From positions 1 through 27,732 of IMG/VR virus record IMGVR_UViG_3300049845_000248: a DNA stretch of 27,732 bases; one strand, 5' to 3'. Both the position numbers and the translations under genes were made by a program. The DNA comes from a virus. Below the pieces are notes generated by a model. It ran no database searches. It was not told the origin of the DNA and worked only from the letters and a program-made list of their open reading frames with translations. This document shows, piece after piece, positions 8,354 through 15,807 of the stretch (within the stretch, counting starts at the first letter, position 1; each line of letters starts with the position of its first letter).

Positions 8354-8776
8354 ATGCCGCACGACGCAGCAACCTTCGCCACATCCGTCCAGCAGCGGAG
8401 GTCTCCGGCCGAGACCGCCGCTGACAACGCCACTGCAGTCACCGCTGCCCGGACTCAGTACGCCAACAGCGAGGCCCAGACCGTCGAGGACTTCGGGGAG
8501 CTCACGCTGCTCACCCCGCAGATCTCGACGATCAGCCCGACCACCAAGGCGGCCGGCGCTGCTCAGTTCACGCTGACGGTCAACGGCTTCGACTTCGATG
8601 CCGACGCCAAGATCCGCTGGTCCGGCACCCAGCAGACCACCACCCGGGTGTCTGCGAACCAGCTCACCTGCTTGATCACTGCCGGCCAGGTGGCCACCGC
8701 AGGGACTCGCACCATCACGGTGATCAACGGGTCCAAGAAGATCAGCAACGGCGTGACCTTCACGATCACCGCCTGA
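8354..8776 (+). CDS. Small protein with Ig-like (IPT/TIG-type) C-terminal domain
   Basis: The protein has 140 residues, starting at ATG 8354 with GAGGAG at 8342-8347. Residues 1-50 are Ala/Thr-rich and helical. Residues 52-140 have the alternating strand pattern of an IPT/TIG Ig-like fold: ISTISPTTKAAG, FTLTVNGFDF, KIRWSGTQQTT and GTRTITVINGSKKISNGVTF. Such domains decorate capsids and tails of many phages and mediate weak surface binding. The position between the scaffold-like gene and terminase fits a head decoration protein. It is too short to be the major capsid protein, which is otherwise missing from this stretch. Confidence 0.75.
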   Translation: MPHDAATFATSVQQRRSPAETAADNATAVTAARTQYANSEAQTVEDFGELTLLTPQISTISPTTKAAGAAQFTLTVNGFDFDADAKIRWSGTQQTTTRVSANQLTCLITAGQVATAGTRTITVINGSKKISNGVTFTITA

Positions 8777-8792
8777 CGAAGGGAGGCCGGTA

Positions 8793-10253
8793 GTGCCTAC
8801 GTTTCCGGTGCACTACCGGCCTCGGCCGTACCAGGTTGAGCTCCACAAGATGTGGCGCACCAAGCGCTACGGCATCGCGGTGCTCCCGAGGCAGACCGGC
8901 AAGGACGTAGCCGCCTCGATGGAGCAGTGCGATGCCAGGCTGCGCACACCCAAGACGACGGGCGTGTACATCAGCCTGAGCAACCCGATGATCCGCGACA
9001 TCCTCTGGGACAAGACGTACATCGACCCGAACTCGGGCGAGTACATCCAGGGTCTGCAGGACAACGTGCCTCCGGAGCTGGTGGACTGGAAGGCCACCGT
9101 CATGGAGGGCCGCTTCTCCAACAGCAGTCGGCTCAAGCTGCAGGGCTACTTCCAGTCGGGCCAGGACAAGGCCGGTGTCGGCACGTCCTACCAGGACTAC
9201 ACCGTCACCGAGCTGGCACTGTTCAGCCGGGAGGATCCGATCCCCCGCATCATGCCCATCCTCGAGAACCGAGCTGAGCAGAAGCGCCTGATGGTGGTGA
9301 GCACCCCGCGTGGGAAGCGGCGCAATCCACTGTGGCAGCTGATGGAGTCCATGAAGGACAACCCGGAAGCGCAGGTCATCATCCGGACGATCGACGACCT
9401 GAACGCCATGATGAAGCGGGAGGGCCTGCCCCCGGTCCTGACGGCCGAGGAGCTCGAGCGGATCCGGGACACCTACCTCAAGCGGTTCGGCAACGACCGC
9501 ATGTTCGAGCAGGAGTACCACGTCTCCTTCGAGGAGATGGACGCCGCGGCTGTGTACGGCGAGGCGTATATGAAGATGGTCGCGGACAAGCGGATCTACG
9601 ACTTCAACCTCGACCCCGGTCACCCGGTGTACGTGGTGTTCGACATCGGCGCCTCGGGCATCCAGTCGGACGCCACGGCGTGGATCGCGTTCCAGTGGAT
9701 CAACGGCCGGCTGTTTCTGTACGACGCCGACGAGGGCCACGGCAAGGCGCTGCCCGAGTACGTGGACGTGCTGCAGCCGAAGCACTACTTCAACAAGATC
9801 GGCGCGCTGATCCTGCCGTGGGACGGTGATCACCACGAGAAGGCGGTGAACACCACGCCGGCCGACATGATGCGCCAGCGGTTCCCGAACGTGGCGGTGC
9901 TGGCCAAGTCGAACAAGGTGTGGAAGATCCCCGGATCCAGGAGCGGGGACTTCAACATCATCACGGATATCCAGCAGACACGGATGCAGCTGTACAACAC
10001 GATCGTCCACGAGACGAACTGCCAGTGGTTGCTCGAGTGTCTCGAGAACTACAAGTACGAGTTCAACACTCGGCTCCAGATGTGGACACAGCAGCCATTG
10101 CACGACAAGCACAGCCACATGATGGACGCTCTTCGCTATGCCGTTCAGGCTGTGAAGGAGCTCGACTTCTTCCAAGGAAAATTTTTCGACAACCCAGCCC
10201 AGGGGACAGGCTCTGTCGATTACGAGCAGGACTACACAGGAGTGTGGGCATGA
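8793..10253 (+). CDS. terL: Terminase large subunit
   Basis: This is the ATP-driven DNA packaging motor and headful/cutting nuclease, 486 residues. Residues 31-38 (LPRQTGKD) are the Walker A of phage terminases. TVTELALF (137-144) supplies the Walker B region with Glu140 as probable catalytic residue, and VVSTPRGK (168-175) is the coupling motif. The RNase H-like nuclease is seen from FDIG (Asp284) to HMMDALRYA (Asp445). GTG 8793 is chosen because GGGAGG at 8781-8786 is well spaced and it follows the previous stop closely. The stop overlaps the next gene as ATGA. Length is normal for the family. Confidence in the family is high. Confidence 0.95.
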   Translation: MPTFPVHYRPRPYQVELHKMWRTKRYGIAVLPRQTGKDVAASMEQCDARLRTPKTTGVYISLSNPMIRDILWDKTYIDPNSGEYIQGLQDNVPPELVDWKATVMEGRFSNSSRLKLQGYFQSGQDKAGVGTSYQDYTVTELALFSREDPIPRIMPILENRAEQKRLMVVSTPRGKRRNPLWQLMESMKDNPEAQVIIRTIDDLNAMMKREGLPPVLTAEELERIRDTYLKRFGNDRMFEQEYHVSFEEMDAAAVYGEAYMKMVADKRIYDFNLDPGHPVYVVFDIGASGIQSDATAWIAFQWINGRLFLYDADEGHGKALPEYVDVLQPKHYFNKIGALILPWDGDHHEKAVNTTPADMMRQRFPNVAVLAKSNKVWKIPGSRSGDFNIITDIQQTRMQLYNTIVHETNCQWLLECLENYKYEFNTRLQMWTQQPLHDKHSHMMDALRYAVQAVKELDFFQGKFFDNPAQGTGSVDYEQDYTGVWA

Positions 10254-10540
10254 AGATCGTGACGATTCGCCAGGCGCTGCAGCATGTGGCAGACAACCCT
10301 ACGCTCAAGACCGACGTGCTCCTCGACGTGCACACCCACGAGCTCGTCGCCCGATCGCTGTTCGAGATCGCCAACGGTGTGCAGATCAGCGAGCGAGGAT
10401 CCCTGACGCGGGCCAACGTCGCGCGCAACATGATCTTCAACCGACTCGTCGGTCGCAGGCGTGCAGGTTCACACCCAGCCTCCGGCCAGAAGGTGGAGCT
10501 GGAGTTCATCGACCTCGTCGGAGGGGAGCTCGAATCATGA
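10250..10540 (+). CDS. Hypothetical small basic protein after terminase (96 aa)
   Basis: ATG 10250 overlaps the terminase stop (ATGA), and its own stop overlaps the next ATG the same way. The protein is 96 residues with a helical N-terminal half and an Arg-rich stretch near residues 63-75 (ARNMIFNRLVGRRRAG). There is no recognised domain. Coupling to terL suggests a packaging-related or late accessory role, which is inference only. The coding signature and tight spacing make the gene itself likely. Confidence 0.8.
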   Translation: MKIVTIRQALQHVADNPTLKTDVLLDVHTHELVARSLFEIANGVQISERGSLTRANVARNMIFNRLVGRRRAGSHPASGQKVELEFIDLVGGELES

Positions 10541-10821
10541 CCGAGGTCATTCTTGCTCGGAAGTTCCGCAACCAGGTGCCCGACGATCATCGGGAGAGCC
10601 TTGACACCCGGCTGCTGTGGCTGTGGCACCAGCGGTTCGGCACCGTGCAGACGGTCTACTCCAACAGCCCCGACATCCTCGATGTCACGGCGGCCACGCT
10701 CATCCTGCAGGCTGTCATGGCCCGTGACCTCAAGAGCATCCAGCAGCTGTTCCAGCGGCTCGAGGGCAGCTCGGTGTACGACGAGCAGGTCAGAGCTCAG
10801 GTGGCGGCGGTGCGGATCTGA
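10537..10821 (+). CDS. Hypothetical small protein, possible terminase-small-subunit-like
   Basis: The protein is 94 residues and the last gene of the plus operon. Its C-terminal half (AATLILQAVMARDLKSIQQLFQRLEG) has the spacing of the oligomerisation helices often seen in small terminase subunits, where a helix of small residues is followed by a GD/ARDLxxIxxLxxRxEG-type end. This is suggestive, not diagnostic: the N-terminal DNA-binding domain is not clear, and the gene lies after rather than before terL. Its last 32 bases overlap the 3' end of the minus-strand gene at 10790-11128, so the two operons meet tail to tail with no terminator between them. Confidence 0.75.
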   Translation: MTEVILARKFRNQVPDDHRESLDTRLLWLWHQRFGTVQTVYSNSPDILDVTAATLILQAVMARDLKSIQQLFQRLEGSSVYDEQVRAQVAAVRI

Positions 10822-11128
10822 GGGCCATCTCACGCCACCTCGACGCCTCGGGGCGCTGGCACACCAGGCACCGGCACTTCCTCGGCTTGAAGGCGTGCAG
10901 GTAGGCGTCCGTGTCAGGGCGTGTCTCCGGCCACAGGCGTTGATCTCCGGGCAGGAGAGACAGCGGTGGGAGCCAGAGCCCACCCCAGCGGACAGCCCCG
11001 TCAGCGGCCTCAGGAGGCGGCTTCCTGACCCCGTACTTCCGCTCGCCCGGAGCCTTCGGCTTGTACCTTGTGCCGTTCGAGTAGACCCGGGTGCCGTCAG
11101 GGAGGACGGTGATCGGGTGATGGGTCAT
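10790..11128 (-). CDS. Hypothetical Cys-containing protein, last gene of minus operon (112 aa)
   Basis: ATG 11128 overlaps the stop of the upstream gene (ATGA), which fixes the start. The protein is 112 residues, basic and proline-rich, with a CRCLVCQRPEASRW stretch near residues 86-100 that could hold one half of a metal site. It begins with a HPITVLPDGTRVYSNGTRY strand-turn-strand segment. I recognise no family. The 3' end overlaps the convergent plus-strand gene by 32 bases, so transcription of one operon may interfere with the other. The gene is supported by coupling and codon use. Confidence 0.7.
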   Translation of the reverse strand: MTHHPITVLPDGTRVYSNGTRYKPKAPGERKYGVRKPPPEAADGAVRWGGLWLPPLSLLPGDQRLWPETRPDTDAYLHAFKPRKCRCLVCQRPEASRWREMALRSAPPPPEL

Positions 11129-11679
11129 GGATTGAGCACACCTTCGACGTACTCGGCGTAGAGCGTCAGGGTGAGCGGCCGGTGCCGGCGGATGTAGTAG
11201 CCCGGCTTCACCCGGTACGTCTTGGGCACCTTGCGTCCCATGATCCAGGTCATGTACGGCTTGCCGAAGTAGAACTCGAGCACCTTGTTGATCTTGCGCA
11301 GGTCGCTGCGCCAGTTCTGCTTGCCGGGTGCGAGGGCCTGCTGGTCCTTCATGATGTCGACCATCTGGATCCCGGTCGCCCACTCGTAGATCATCACCGC
11401 GGACACGCGATGGCCGTGGTCGGGCGACAGTTTGCGGAGGAACTTGCGCACCTCACGCTCCCACTGCACCAGGTGAGGGTTCTCCCGGATCAGATACTTG
11501 TCCTTGGTGAAGGGCATCTTCGCCCTCATCTCATCTGGCAGCACCAGGGAGTCGACCCGCTCGGACGGGCGGGGGGCGGCGGCCGTTGACGGCAGCCGCC
11601 TCTTGTCAGCCTTCTCCTTGTTGAACTTCTTCTTCAACTCTTCTTCGACTTCAGACAGGCGAGAGGTGTCATCGAGCAT
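11125..11679 (-). CDS. Hypothetical basic protein (184 aa)
   Basis: The protein has 184 residues: a charged helical N-terminus (SEVEEELKKKFNKEKADKRR), a Pro/Ala linker (about 29-45) and a compact basic domain from 50 on, rich in Arg, Lys, Trp and Tyr (MIYEWATGIQMVDIMKDQ; NKVLEFYFGKPYMTW). It could bind nucleic acid, but no helix-turn-helix or enzyme motif is clear. The first ATG at 11679 has a poor ribosome binding site and lies only 17 bases after a strong terminator. An internal ATG at 11529 is an alternative start. It is coupled to the next gene by ATGA. Its expression must depend on read-through or an unseen promoter. Confidence 0.75.
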   Translation of the reverse strand: MLDDTSRLSEVEEELKKKFNKEKADKRRLPSTAAAPRPSERVDSLVLPDEMRAKMPFTKDKYLIRENPHLVQWEREVRKFLRKLSPDHGHRVSAVMIYEWATGIQMVDIMKDQQALAPGKQNWRSDLRKINKVLEFYFGKPYMTWIMGRKVPKTYRVKPGYYIRRHRPLTLTLYAEYVEGVLNP

Positions 11680-11695
11680 GGCTGAAGTCTGTCAC

Positions 11696-11732
11696 AAAAA
11701 AGAGAGAGTCGAGGCCAGTGGCCCCGACTCTC
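11696..11732 (-). terminator. Rho-independent terminator of the early operon
   Basis: Read on the minus strand, GAGAGTCG+GGCC arms (8 and 4 bp around one mismatch, loop of 3, stem 11704-11732) are followed directly by six T (11701-11696). It begins 11 bases after the stop of the HicA-like gene. This is the only early-operon hairpin with a full T tract. It stands immediately before the gene at 11125-11679, so it is either the operon end or an attenuator for the last two genes. Confidence 0.85.
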
Positions 11733-11742
11733 CCTCCCTTCC

Positions 11743-11940
11743 CTATCCCTTGTACCCGATGGCAGCCAACTGCTTGAGGGTCTTGTGGTTGGCCGTGCTC
11801 GTCGGCGAGAACGCCATCAGCACGACACCCTCGCGGTTCGGGTTCGTCACCTTCCAGTGACCCGAGCCGGTGCGCTCCACGATGAAGCCGGCGCTCTTGA
11901 GACGACGGACCAACTGCATCCGTTCGGATCGCCCGCTCAT
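11743..11940 (-). CDS. HicA-like RNA-binding toxin-family protein (65 aa)
   Basis: The protein is 65 residues with the HicA mRNA-interferase pattern: a first helix (MQLVRRLKSAGF), strand with ERTGSGHWKVTNP (His28 at the place of the catalytic His in the GSHH-type motif), then strands and a final helix (TANHKTLKQLAAIGY). HicA proteins fold like a double-stranded RNA-binding domain and cleave mRNA. No HicB antitoxin gene adjoins it: the neighbours are a zinc-ribbon mini-protein and a terminator. ATG 11938-11940 overlaps the upstream stop (ATGA). It may be a non-toxic RNA-binding protein or a phage toxin or regulator. Family call is from pattern only. Confidence 0.7.
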   Translation of the reverse strand: MSGRSERMQLVRRLKSAGFIVERTGSGHWKVTNPNREGVVLMAFSPTSTANHKTLKQLAAIGYKG

Positions 11941-12074
11941 GGTCGGATCTCCATGAGTCCGCAGCGTGAGCACCGGACCAGAGTCCATCCGGCACCACCG
12001 TAGCCACGGTCCACCCAGACATGCTGGCAGGCGGGACGCTTGAATCTGCTGAGGAACTTCCTGATCCCGTTCAC
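11937..12074 (-). CDS. Zinc-ribbon-like mini-protein (45 aa)
   Basis: GTG 12074 overlaps the previous stop as GTGA and the gene ends inside the next ATG (ATGA), so it is locked into the operon at both ends. The 45 residues are basic at the start (GIRKFLSRFKRP) and then carry C-x-H (ACQHVW) and, 17 residues later, C-x2-C (VRCSRCGLMEIRP), a plausible single zinc site. Such ribbons bind nucleic acid or protein. The longer upstream extension of this reading frame lies over the neighbouring gene and is rejected. Function is unknown. Confidence 0.65.
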   Translation of the reverse strand: MNGIRKFLSRFKRPACQHVWVDRGYGGAGWTLVRCSRCGLMEIRP

Positions 12075-12190
12075 CAGGACACCTCGGTGAGCACCTTCTC
12101 CAGCCGCTGCACACCCTGCTGGTCGATGTGGCCTGAGTCGAGCAGCTGCCACACGACAGCACGGATCCTCTCAACCTCAGCCGCGGCCAT
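12071..12190 (-). CDS. Mini-protein downstream of primase-polymerase (39 aa)
   Basis: ATG 12190 shares a base with the stop of the primase-polymerase gene (TGATG), and the gene ends with TGA at 12073-12071 overlapping the GTG start of the next gene. The product is 39 residues, one amphipathic helical hairpin (MAAAEVERIRAVVWQLLDSG then DQQGVQRLEKVLTEV). No family was recognised. It is supported by the perfect head-to-tail coupling on both sides. Confidence 0.6.
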   Translation of the reverse strand: MAAAEVERIRAVVWQLLDSGHIDQQGVQRLEKVLTEVSW

Positions 12191-13038
12191 CAGTTGTACC
12201 GCCTCACGTTGGACACCAGCTTGTCGGCCTCGTCCTTGTCCAGTCCGACGGCCATCGCCCTGGCGTGCAGATGCGTGTCCCAGTCGGGGACCTGCGCCAG
12301 CTTGAGCTGCTGCCCGATGGCGAACAGCGTGTTGTTCCGACGACCTGCGGGGATCGGCTTCTTCAGGTCGATCAGCAACTGGTCCTGCATGACTACCACC
12401 TCCAGTGGATCTTCTGCCTCGATCGTCTTCACGATCGCTGCGGTCTGAGCAGCGGCTGTCTGCCGGTGCTTGATGAGCCTGTCCTTCAGGTGCAGCGGGA
12501 GCTCGGCGATGTGCCGGTGGTTCCAGCGCTGGGACGGGTAGTGGTAGACACAGCCCGTCGCCCTGAAGTCCACGCCCTGTTCGATTCCGATGCGGTCTGC
12601 GAACTCGGCGAACCCGAGCTCGTCATCCCACTCGTCCTCGGACGTGGTGTAGAACAGGTGGTACCCGTCGCCACTCTTGCTGGTCTCGGCCAGCGTGAGC
12701 GGCAGCATGCCGAGCTTGCCGGCGTGCAGGTTGCCACCGTTCTTCCCGTCGATGTCGATGCATACGACCTTCATCGAACGCATGACGAACGCGAAGGCGT
12801 GCAGCCCCTTGTCGTACCCAGCCAGGACCGGGCTCATGCTGAACGCCCGGCGGTTGTACCGCTTCATGAACGCGGGCTTGCCGTCCTTGGACTGCAGGCC
12901 CCACCCGGGATCGGTCGTCCCGTCCTTCCAGGTACGCACGAGTGCGATGCCCTGCGGGCCAGCGTGAGGCTCGAGCTGTCCGACTGGGACAGCCATCTGC
13001 TCGTCGTACGTGTCAGTTGTCCACCACGGTTGTGGCAT
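12190..13038 (-). CDS. Primase-polymerase (PrimPol, bifunctional DNA primase/polymerase domain)
   Basis: This enzyme makes primers for phage DNA replication and may also polymerise DNA. It has 282 residues. The archaeo-eukaryotic-primase-type core is seen as VVCIDIDG (Asp95 and Asp97, metal ligands), SKSGDGYHLFY (His127 in the sxH motif) and GVDFRATGCVYHYPS (about 155-169, third acidic position). Residues 195-282 form a helical extension with no helicase, because the SF3 helicase is a separate gene directly upstream. AAGGAGGAAGCAG precedes ATG 13038, which overlaps the helicase gene by 26 bases. The family call is strong from the three motifs and the partner gene. Confidence 0.88.
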   Translation of the reverse strand: MPQPWWTTDTYDEQMAVPVGQLEPHAGPQGIALVRTWKDGTTDPGWGLQSKDGKPAFMKRYNRRAFSMSPVLAGYDKGLHAFAFVMRSMKVVCIDIDGKNGGNLHAGKLGMLPLTLAETSKSGDGYHLFYTTSEDEWDDELGFAEFADRIGIEQGVDFRATGCVYHYPSQRWNHRHIAELPLHLKDRLIKHRQTAAAQTAAIVKTIEAEDPLEVVVMQDQLLIDLKKPIPAGRRNNTLFAIGQQLKLAQVPDWDTHLHARAMAVGLDKDEADKLVSNVRRYN

Positions 13039-14404
13039 CTGCTTCCTCCTTCATCGACTGGAGGACGCTGAGTGCGTCCTTCTTGAGCCCGGTGACGTAC
13101 TTGACCTTCACCGGGTTCTTCTTGCCTGAGACACGGGCCGACTTGCGATCGGTGTAGATCAGGGGCGCGAACAGCTGGAGCACCCCCGGCGTATCCCATG
13201 CCGTCATGTCGCCCTGCTTCAGGCGCCACGACTTGAACTTCGCAGCGAGCTCGTCGAGCGTCATGTCGGTGAGCGTGTCCACCGCACCGAGAGGCTCGTT
13301 GACCTCCATCTCCTGCAGGAACTGCAGGGCGTAGCTGTTGTTCACCATGTGCTCGAGCTGTGCTGCGAGGGCCGCGGCCGTCGGAGCCAGCATCACGGCC
13401 ACGTCTTCGTGCCGGACGTAGTGCTTGATCAGCAGGGCCAGCAGTGCGCCCAGCATCTTCTCCGAACGCATGGACTGCATGAACACCAGGTCGTCCTCGT
13501 ACTTGTTCGGGAACATGAACCTGATGAGCCGGGCCTGCAGGGCGCTGCTCTTGTCCCGGGACTTCGGCTCCTGGTTCAGGCCCTCGATGAACAGCGCGTT
13601 GGTCTGCACCGTGGTGAGGGTCTGCGAGTAGAGCTTCCGGATGCCGATGGACTCGCCCGTGATGAGCGACTTCTCGGCGCCCGAGTCCTTGACGAACTCG
13701 GCCGGCCCGTCCTTCACGATGTTGAGCAGCTTCCCGTTCAGGTCGCAGGTTGCCACGCTTCCCTCACTGATGAGCTGGCGCGTGACGTGCGAGCAGTTGT
13801 TGCGACCGAACAGATCCTCGAGCATGGTCATGAGCACGGACTTGCCGTTGCGACCATCGCCGATGAACAGGACGTACTTGCCCGCGGACCAGTGCGGAGC
13901 CAGGGCCGTGGCCAGGTAGCGCAGCAACGAGGTTGCGATCTCGTCATCCCCGCCCACCCATTCGGTGATCGTGGACAGGAGCGCGGCCTGATCCTCTGGG
14001 TCCTCGTTGAGGGTCCAGCTGATGGTGTTCGGGATGAACGTGCCATCGGGATCCTGCAGTGTGCCGTCGACCTCGAGGACCTTCAGGCCCGCTGCCGTCT
14101 TGATGAGCAGCCGTGCACTGGTGTGGTCCATGAACTGTGACTCCTGCTCCACCATGTTGATGAAGCTGCGCAGCTCATCCTCCTTGCGGAACAGGGTGTC
14201 GAACTGTGCGCGGGCCACACGCTGGATGGCACGCTGGTTCATCGGCACCCAGACCTTGCGGTCGTCAGGTGGGATCACCGTCATGTCACCACTGAGGTAG
14301 TCCATCGGTGCGTAGAGAATGCCACCGTGGTACACGTACTCGAAGCTGGATGCGAGCGTGACCGCATCTGTTGCCAGTTCCTTCGGAGTCTTCGTTGTTG
14401 CCAT
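13013..14404 (-). CDS. SF3 replicative helicase (D5/primase-C-terminal type)
   Basis: The protein has 463 residues. Residues 1-165 contain the helical D5_N-like region. The SF3 ATPase follows: Walker A GDGRNGKS (182-189), an acidic Walker B region near 225-235 (LLNIVKDGPAE), and a TTVQTNALFIEGLN stretch near 260 at the motif C position. The C-terminal part may be a winged-helix domain. Such hexameric helicases unwind DNA at phage origins together with PrimPol, which is encoded immediately after with a 26-base overlap. ATG 14404 is chosen because AAGGAGA sits 8 bases before it; an in-frame ATG at 14440 overlaps the intergenic hairpin and is rejected. Confidence 0.88.
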   Translation of the reverse strand: MATTKTPKELATDAVTLASSFEYVYHGGILYAPMDYLSGDMTVIPPDDRKVWVPMNQRAIQRVARAQFDTLFRKEDELRSFINMVEQESQFMDHTSARLLIKTAAGLKVLEVDGTLQDPDGTFIPNTISWTLNEDPEDQAALLSTITEWVGGDDEIATSLLRYLATALAPHWSAGKYVLFIGDGRNGKSVLMTMLEDLFGRNNCSHVTRQLISEGSVATCDLNGKLLNIVKDGPAEFVKDSGAEKSLITGESIGIRKLYSQTLTTVQTNALFIEGLNQEPKSRDKSSALQARLIRFMFPNKYEDDLVFMQSMRSEKMLGALLALLIKHYVRHEDVAVMLAPTAAALAAQLEHMVNNSYALQFLQEMEVNEPLGAVDTLTDMTLDELAAKFKSWRLKQGDMTAWDTPGVLQLFAPLIYTDRKSARVSGKKNPVKVKYVTGLKKDALSVLQSMKEEADATTVVDN

Positions 14405-14425
14405 ACTCTTCTCCTTGTGTGAGTG

Positions 14426-14460
14426 GGAGGTGGCCGGCACTCACAGGACCGGCCACCTCC
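14426..14460 (-). repeat. Post-stop hairpin between 42-aa gene and helicase
   Basis: GGAGGTGGCCGG (14426-14437) pairs perfectly with CCGGCCACCTCC (14449-14460), 12 bp with an 11-nt loop. It starts six bases after the stop of the 14467-14595 gene. There is no T tract, so it more likely protects or attenuates the transcript than ends it. Confidence 0.75.
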
Positions 14461-14466
14461 TCCTTG

Positions 14467-14595
14467 TCAGCTCTCGAGATCGAGAGCCTTGAGTGCGCGG
14501 ACACGCTCGACGAGATCGTCGAACTCATCCCTTGTGATCGTTGGAGACGTCATTCGTCTGAGGTATCCGTCGATCACTTCCTGCGTTGTCGCCAT
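14467..14595 (-). CDS. Hypothetical mini-protein (42 aa)
   Basis: ATG 14595 follows AAGGAGGAAGCA, the commonest ribosome binding site in this operon. The 42 residues (MATTQEVIDGYLRRM, then ITRDEFDDLVERVRALKALD) look like two helices, acidic overall. The first four residues match the start of the helicase (MATT). I recognise no family. The gene sits between SF2 and SF3 helicase genes with a hairpin after it. The intergenic region before it (14596-14646) has weak inverted repeats only. Confidence 0.7.
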   Translation of the reverse strand: MATTQEVIDGYLRRMTSPTITRDEFDDLVERVRALKALDLES

Positions 14596-14646
14596 TGCTT
14601 CCTCCTTGTCACAGCCAGCCGGGTGGCTAGCCCCTCCCCGGTTGTG

Positions 14647-15807
14647 TCAGGAGATCGGCTTCAGACGAATGACCTGCTTCGCCGTGGTGGACACGAAGTC
14701 CCCTCTCGGCATGATCCTTCCGACCAGCTGACGCCGGAGTGCGTCGTCCTCTGTGTCGTCGATGATCAGCAGGGTGTCGCACACCCTGTCCATACCGTCA
14801 GTGCCGGTGGCCAGAGTGGCGGTCCCGATCAGGACCTTGTGGATCCCACCCAGGAACTCGTGGATGATCCGTGCCTTGTCGTTCTTGGACGTCTTGCCAG
14901 TCACGATGGCGTGCTCGATGCCCAGTTCGTAGAACGCACGGGCTGTGGCCTCGGCGATGGTGGCATGGTCCGAGTAGATCAGGACCCTGCCGCTCGTCCG
15001 AAGCACGTCTTCGATCGTGTCCATGATGTGCGGGTACAGCCAGCCCTCGTCATCGACGAGACCTTGGAACCTGACGACATGCTTCATCTCGATCTGACTC
15101 GCCACCATCTTGTGAGCGCGGCGGTTGTAGCTGTAGTCGAGCAGCTCGTCAGAGATGTTCTCGTCGTACGGGATGTCCTTGATCGTGTAGACCAGGTCAT
15201 CTGCCAGGTGGAACACCTGAGGCAGGGCGGCCAGGTACTCCGCTGCTGACTGGTGGTTCCGGAACCCGAGCACGTTAGGCGTCTGCGAGAACGGGTTGTG
15301 CTCTGTCTCGCAGTGCTTGTACAGGAACTCGAGGTACCCGCCCTTGCACGACTGCGGGTCGAGGATGTGCTGCACGCAGTACACCCGCTCCGCGTCGTTG
15401 TAGTTGGGCGTGGCACTGAGCAGGAACAGCGGTGCCTTGAGGTGCCGGGCCAAGGTGTCGAGCTTCTTCCACCCCTGGCCCTGCTGCCCGCCGAACATGT
15501 GGAACTCGTCGGCGATGATGGGCACAGCCCGGCTCAGCTTGTAGTCCTTCATCCGGAACTTGGCGTGGCTGATCGTGACGATCCCCATGCCGAGCGACCG
15601 ACCCAGATCCAGCCACTGCTTGTGGGTGGACGGAGGTGAGATCACCAGCACGTAGTTGTAGCCCAGCTCCTTCATCCCGAGCATGGCCGTCAGGCTCTTG
15701 CCGGACCCTGTCTTGTAGTAAAGGCAGGCCCGTGCAGGAGTTGCCAGATCAGGCGCTGCCTCCAGAAAATTTTCCTGGTGTGCGAACAGGGTCGGCAGCT
15801 CAGACAT
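14647..15807 (-). CDS. SF2 DNA helicase / ATPase (SNF2-like)
   Basis: The protein is 386 residues with two RecA-like domains. Motif I is YKTGSGKS (31-38), motif Ia region VISPPSTHKQW (55-65), motif II DEFH (100-103), motif III SAT (131-133) and motif VI QLVGRIMPRG (360-369). DEFH rather than DEAD/DEAH and the QxxGR ending fit the SNF2/RecG-like phage helicases that accompany family A polymerases. It probably remodels forks or recombination intermediates. It is short for SNF2 proteins and has no accessory nuclease. It overlaps the RuvC-like gene by 8 bases, implying coupled expression. Confidence 0.9.
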   Translation of the reverse strand: MSELPTLFAHQENFLEAAPDLATPARACLYYKTGSGKSLTAMLGMKELGYNYVLVISPPSTHKQWLDLGRSLGMGIVTISHAKFRMKDYKLSRAVPIIADEFHMFGGQQGQGWKKLDTLARHLKAPLFLLSATPNYNDAERVYCVQHILDPQSCKGGYLEFLYKHCETEHNPFSQTPNVLGFRNHQSAAEYLAALPQVFHLADDLVYTIKDIPYDENISDELLDYSYNRRAHKMVASQIEMKHVVRFQGLVDDEGWLYPHIMDTIEDVLRTSGRVLIYSDHATIAEATARAFYELGIEHAIVTGKTSKNDKARIIHEFLGGIHKVLIGTATLATGTDGMDRVCDTLLIIDDTEDDALRRQLVGRIMPRGDFVSTTAKQVIRLKPIS

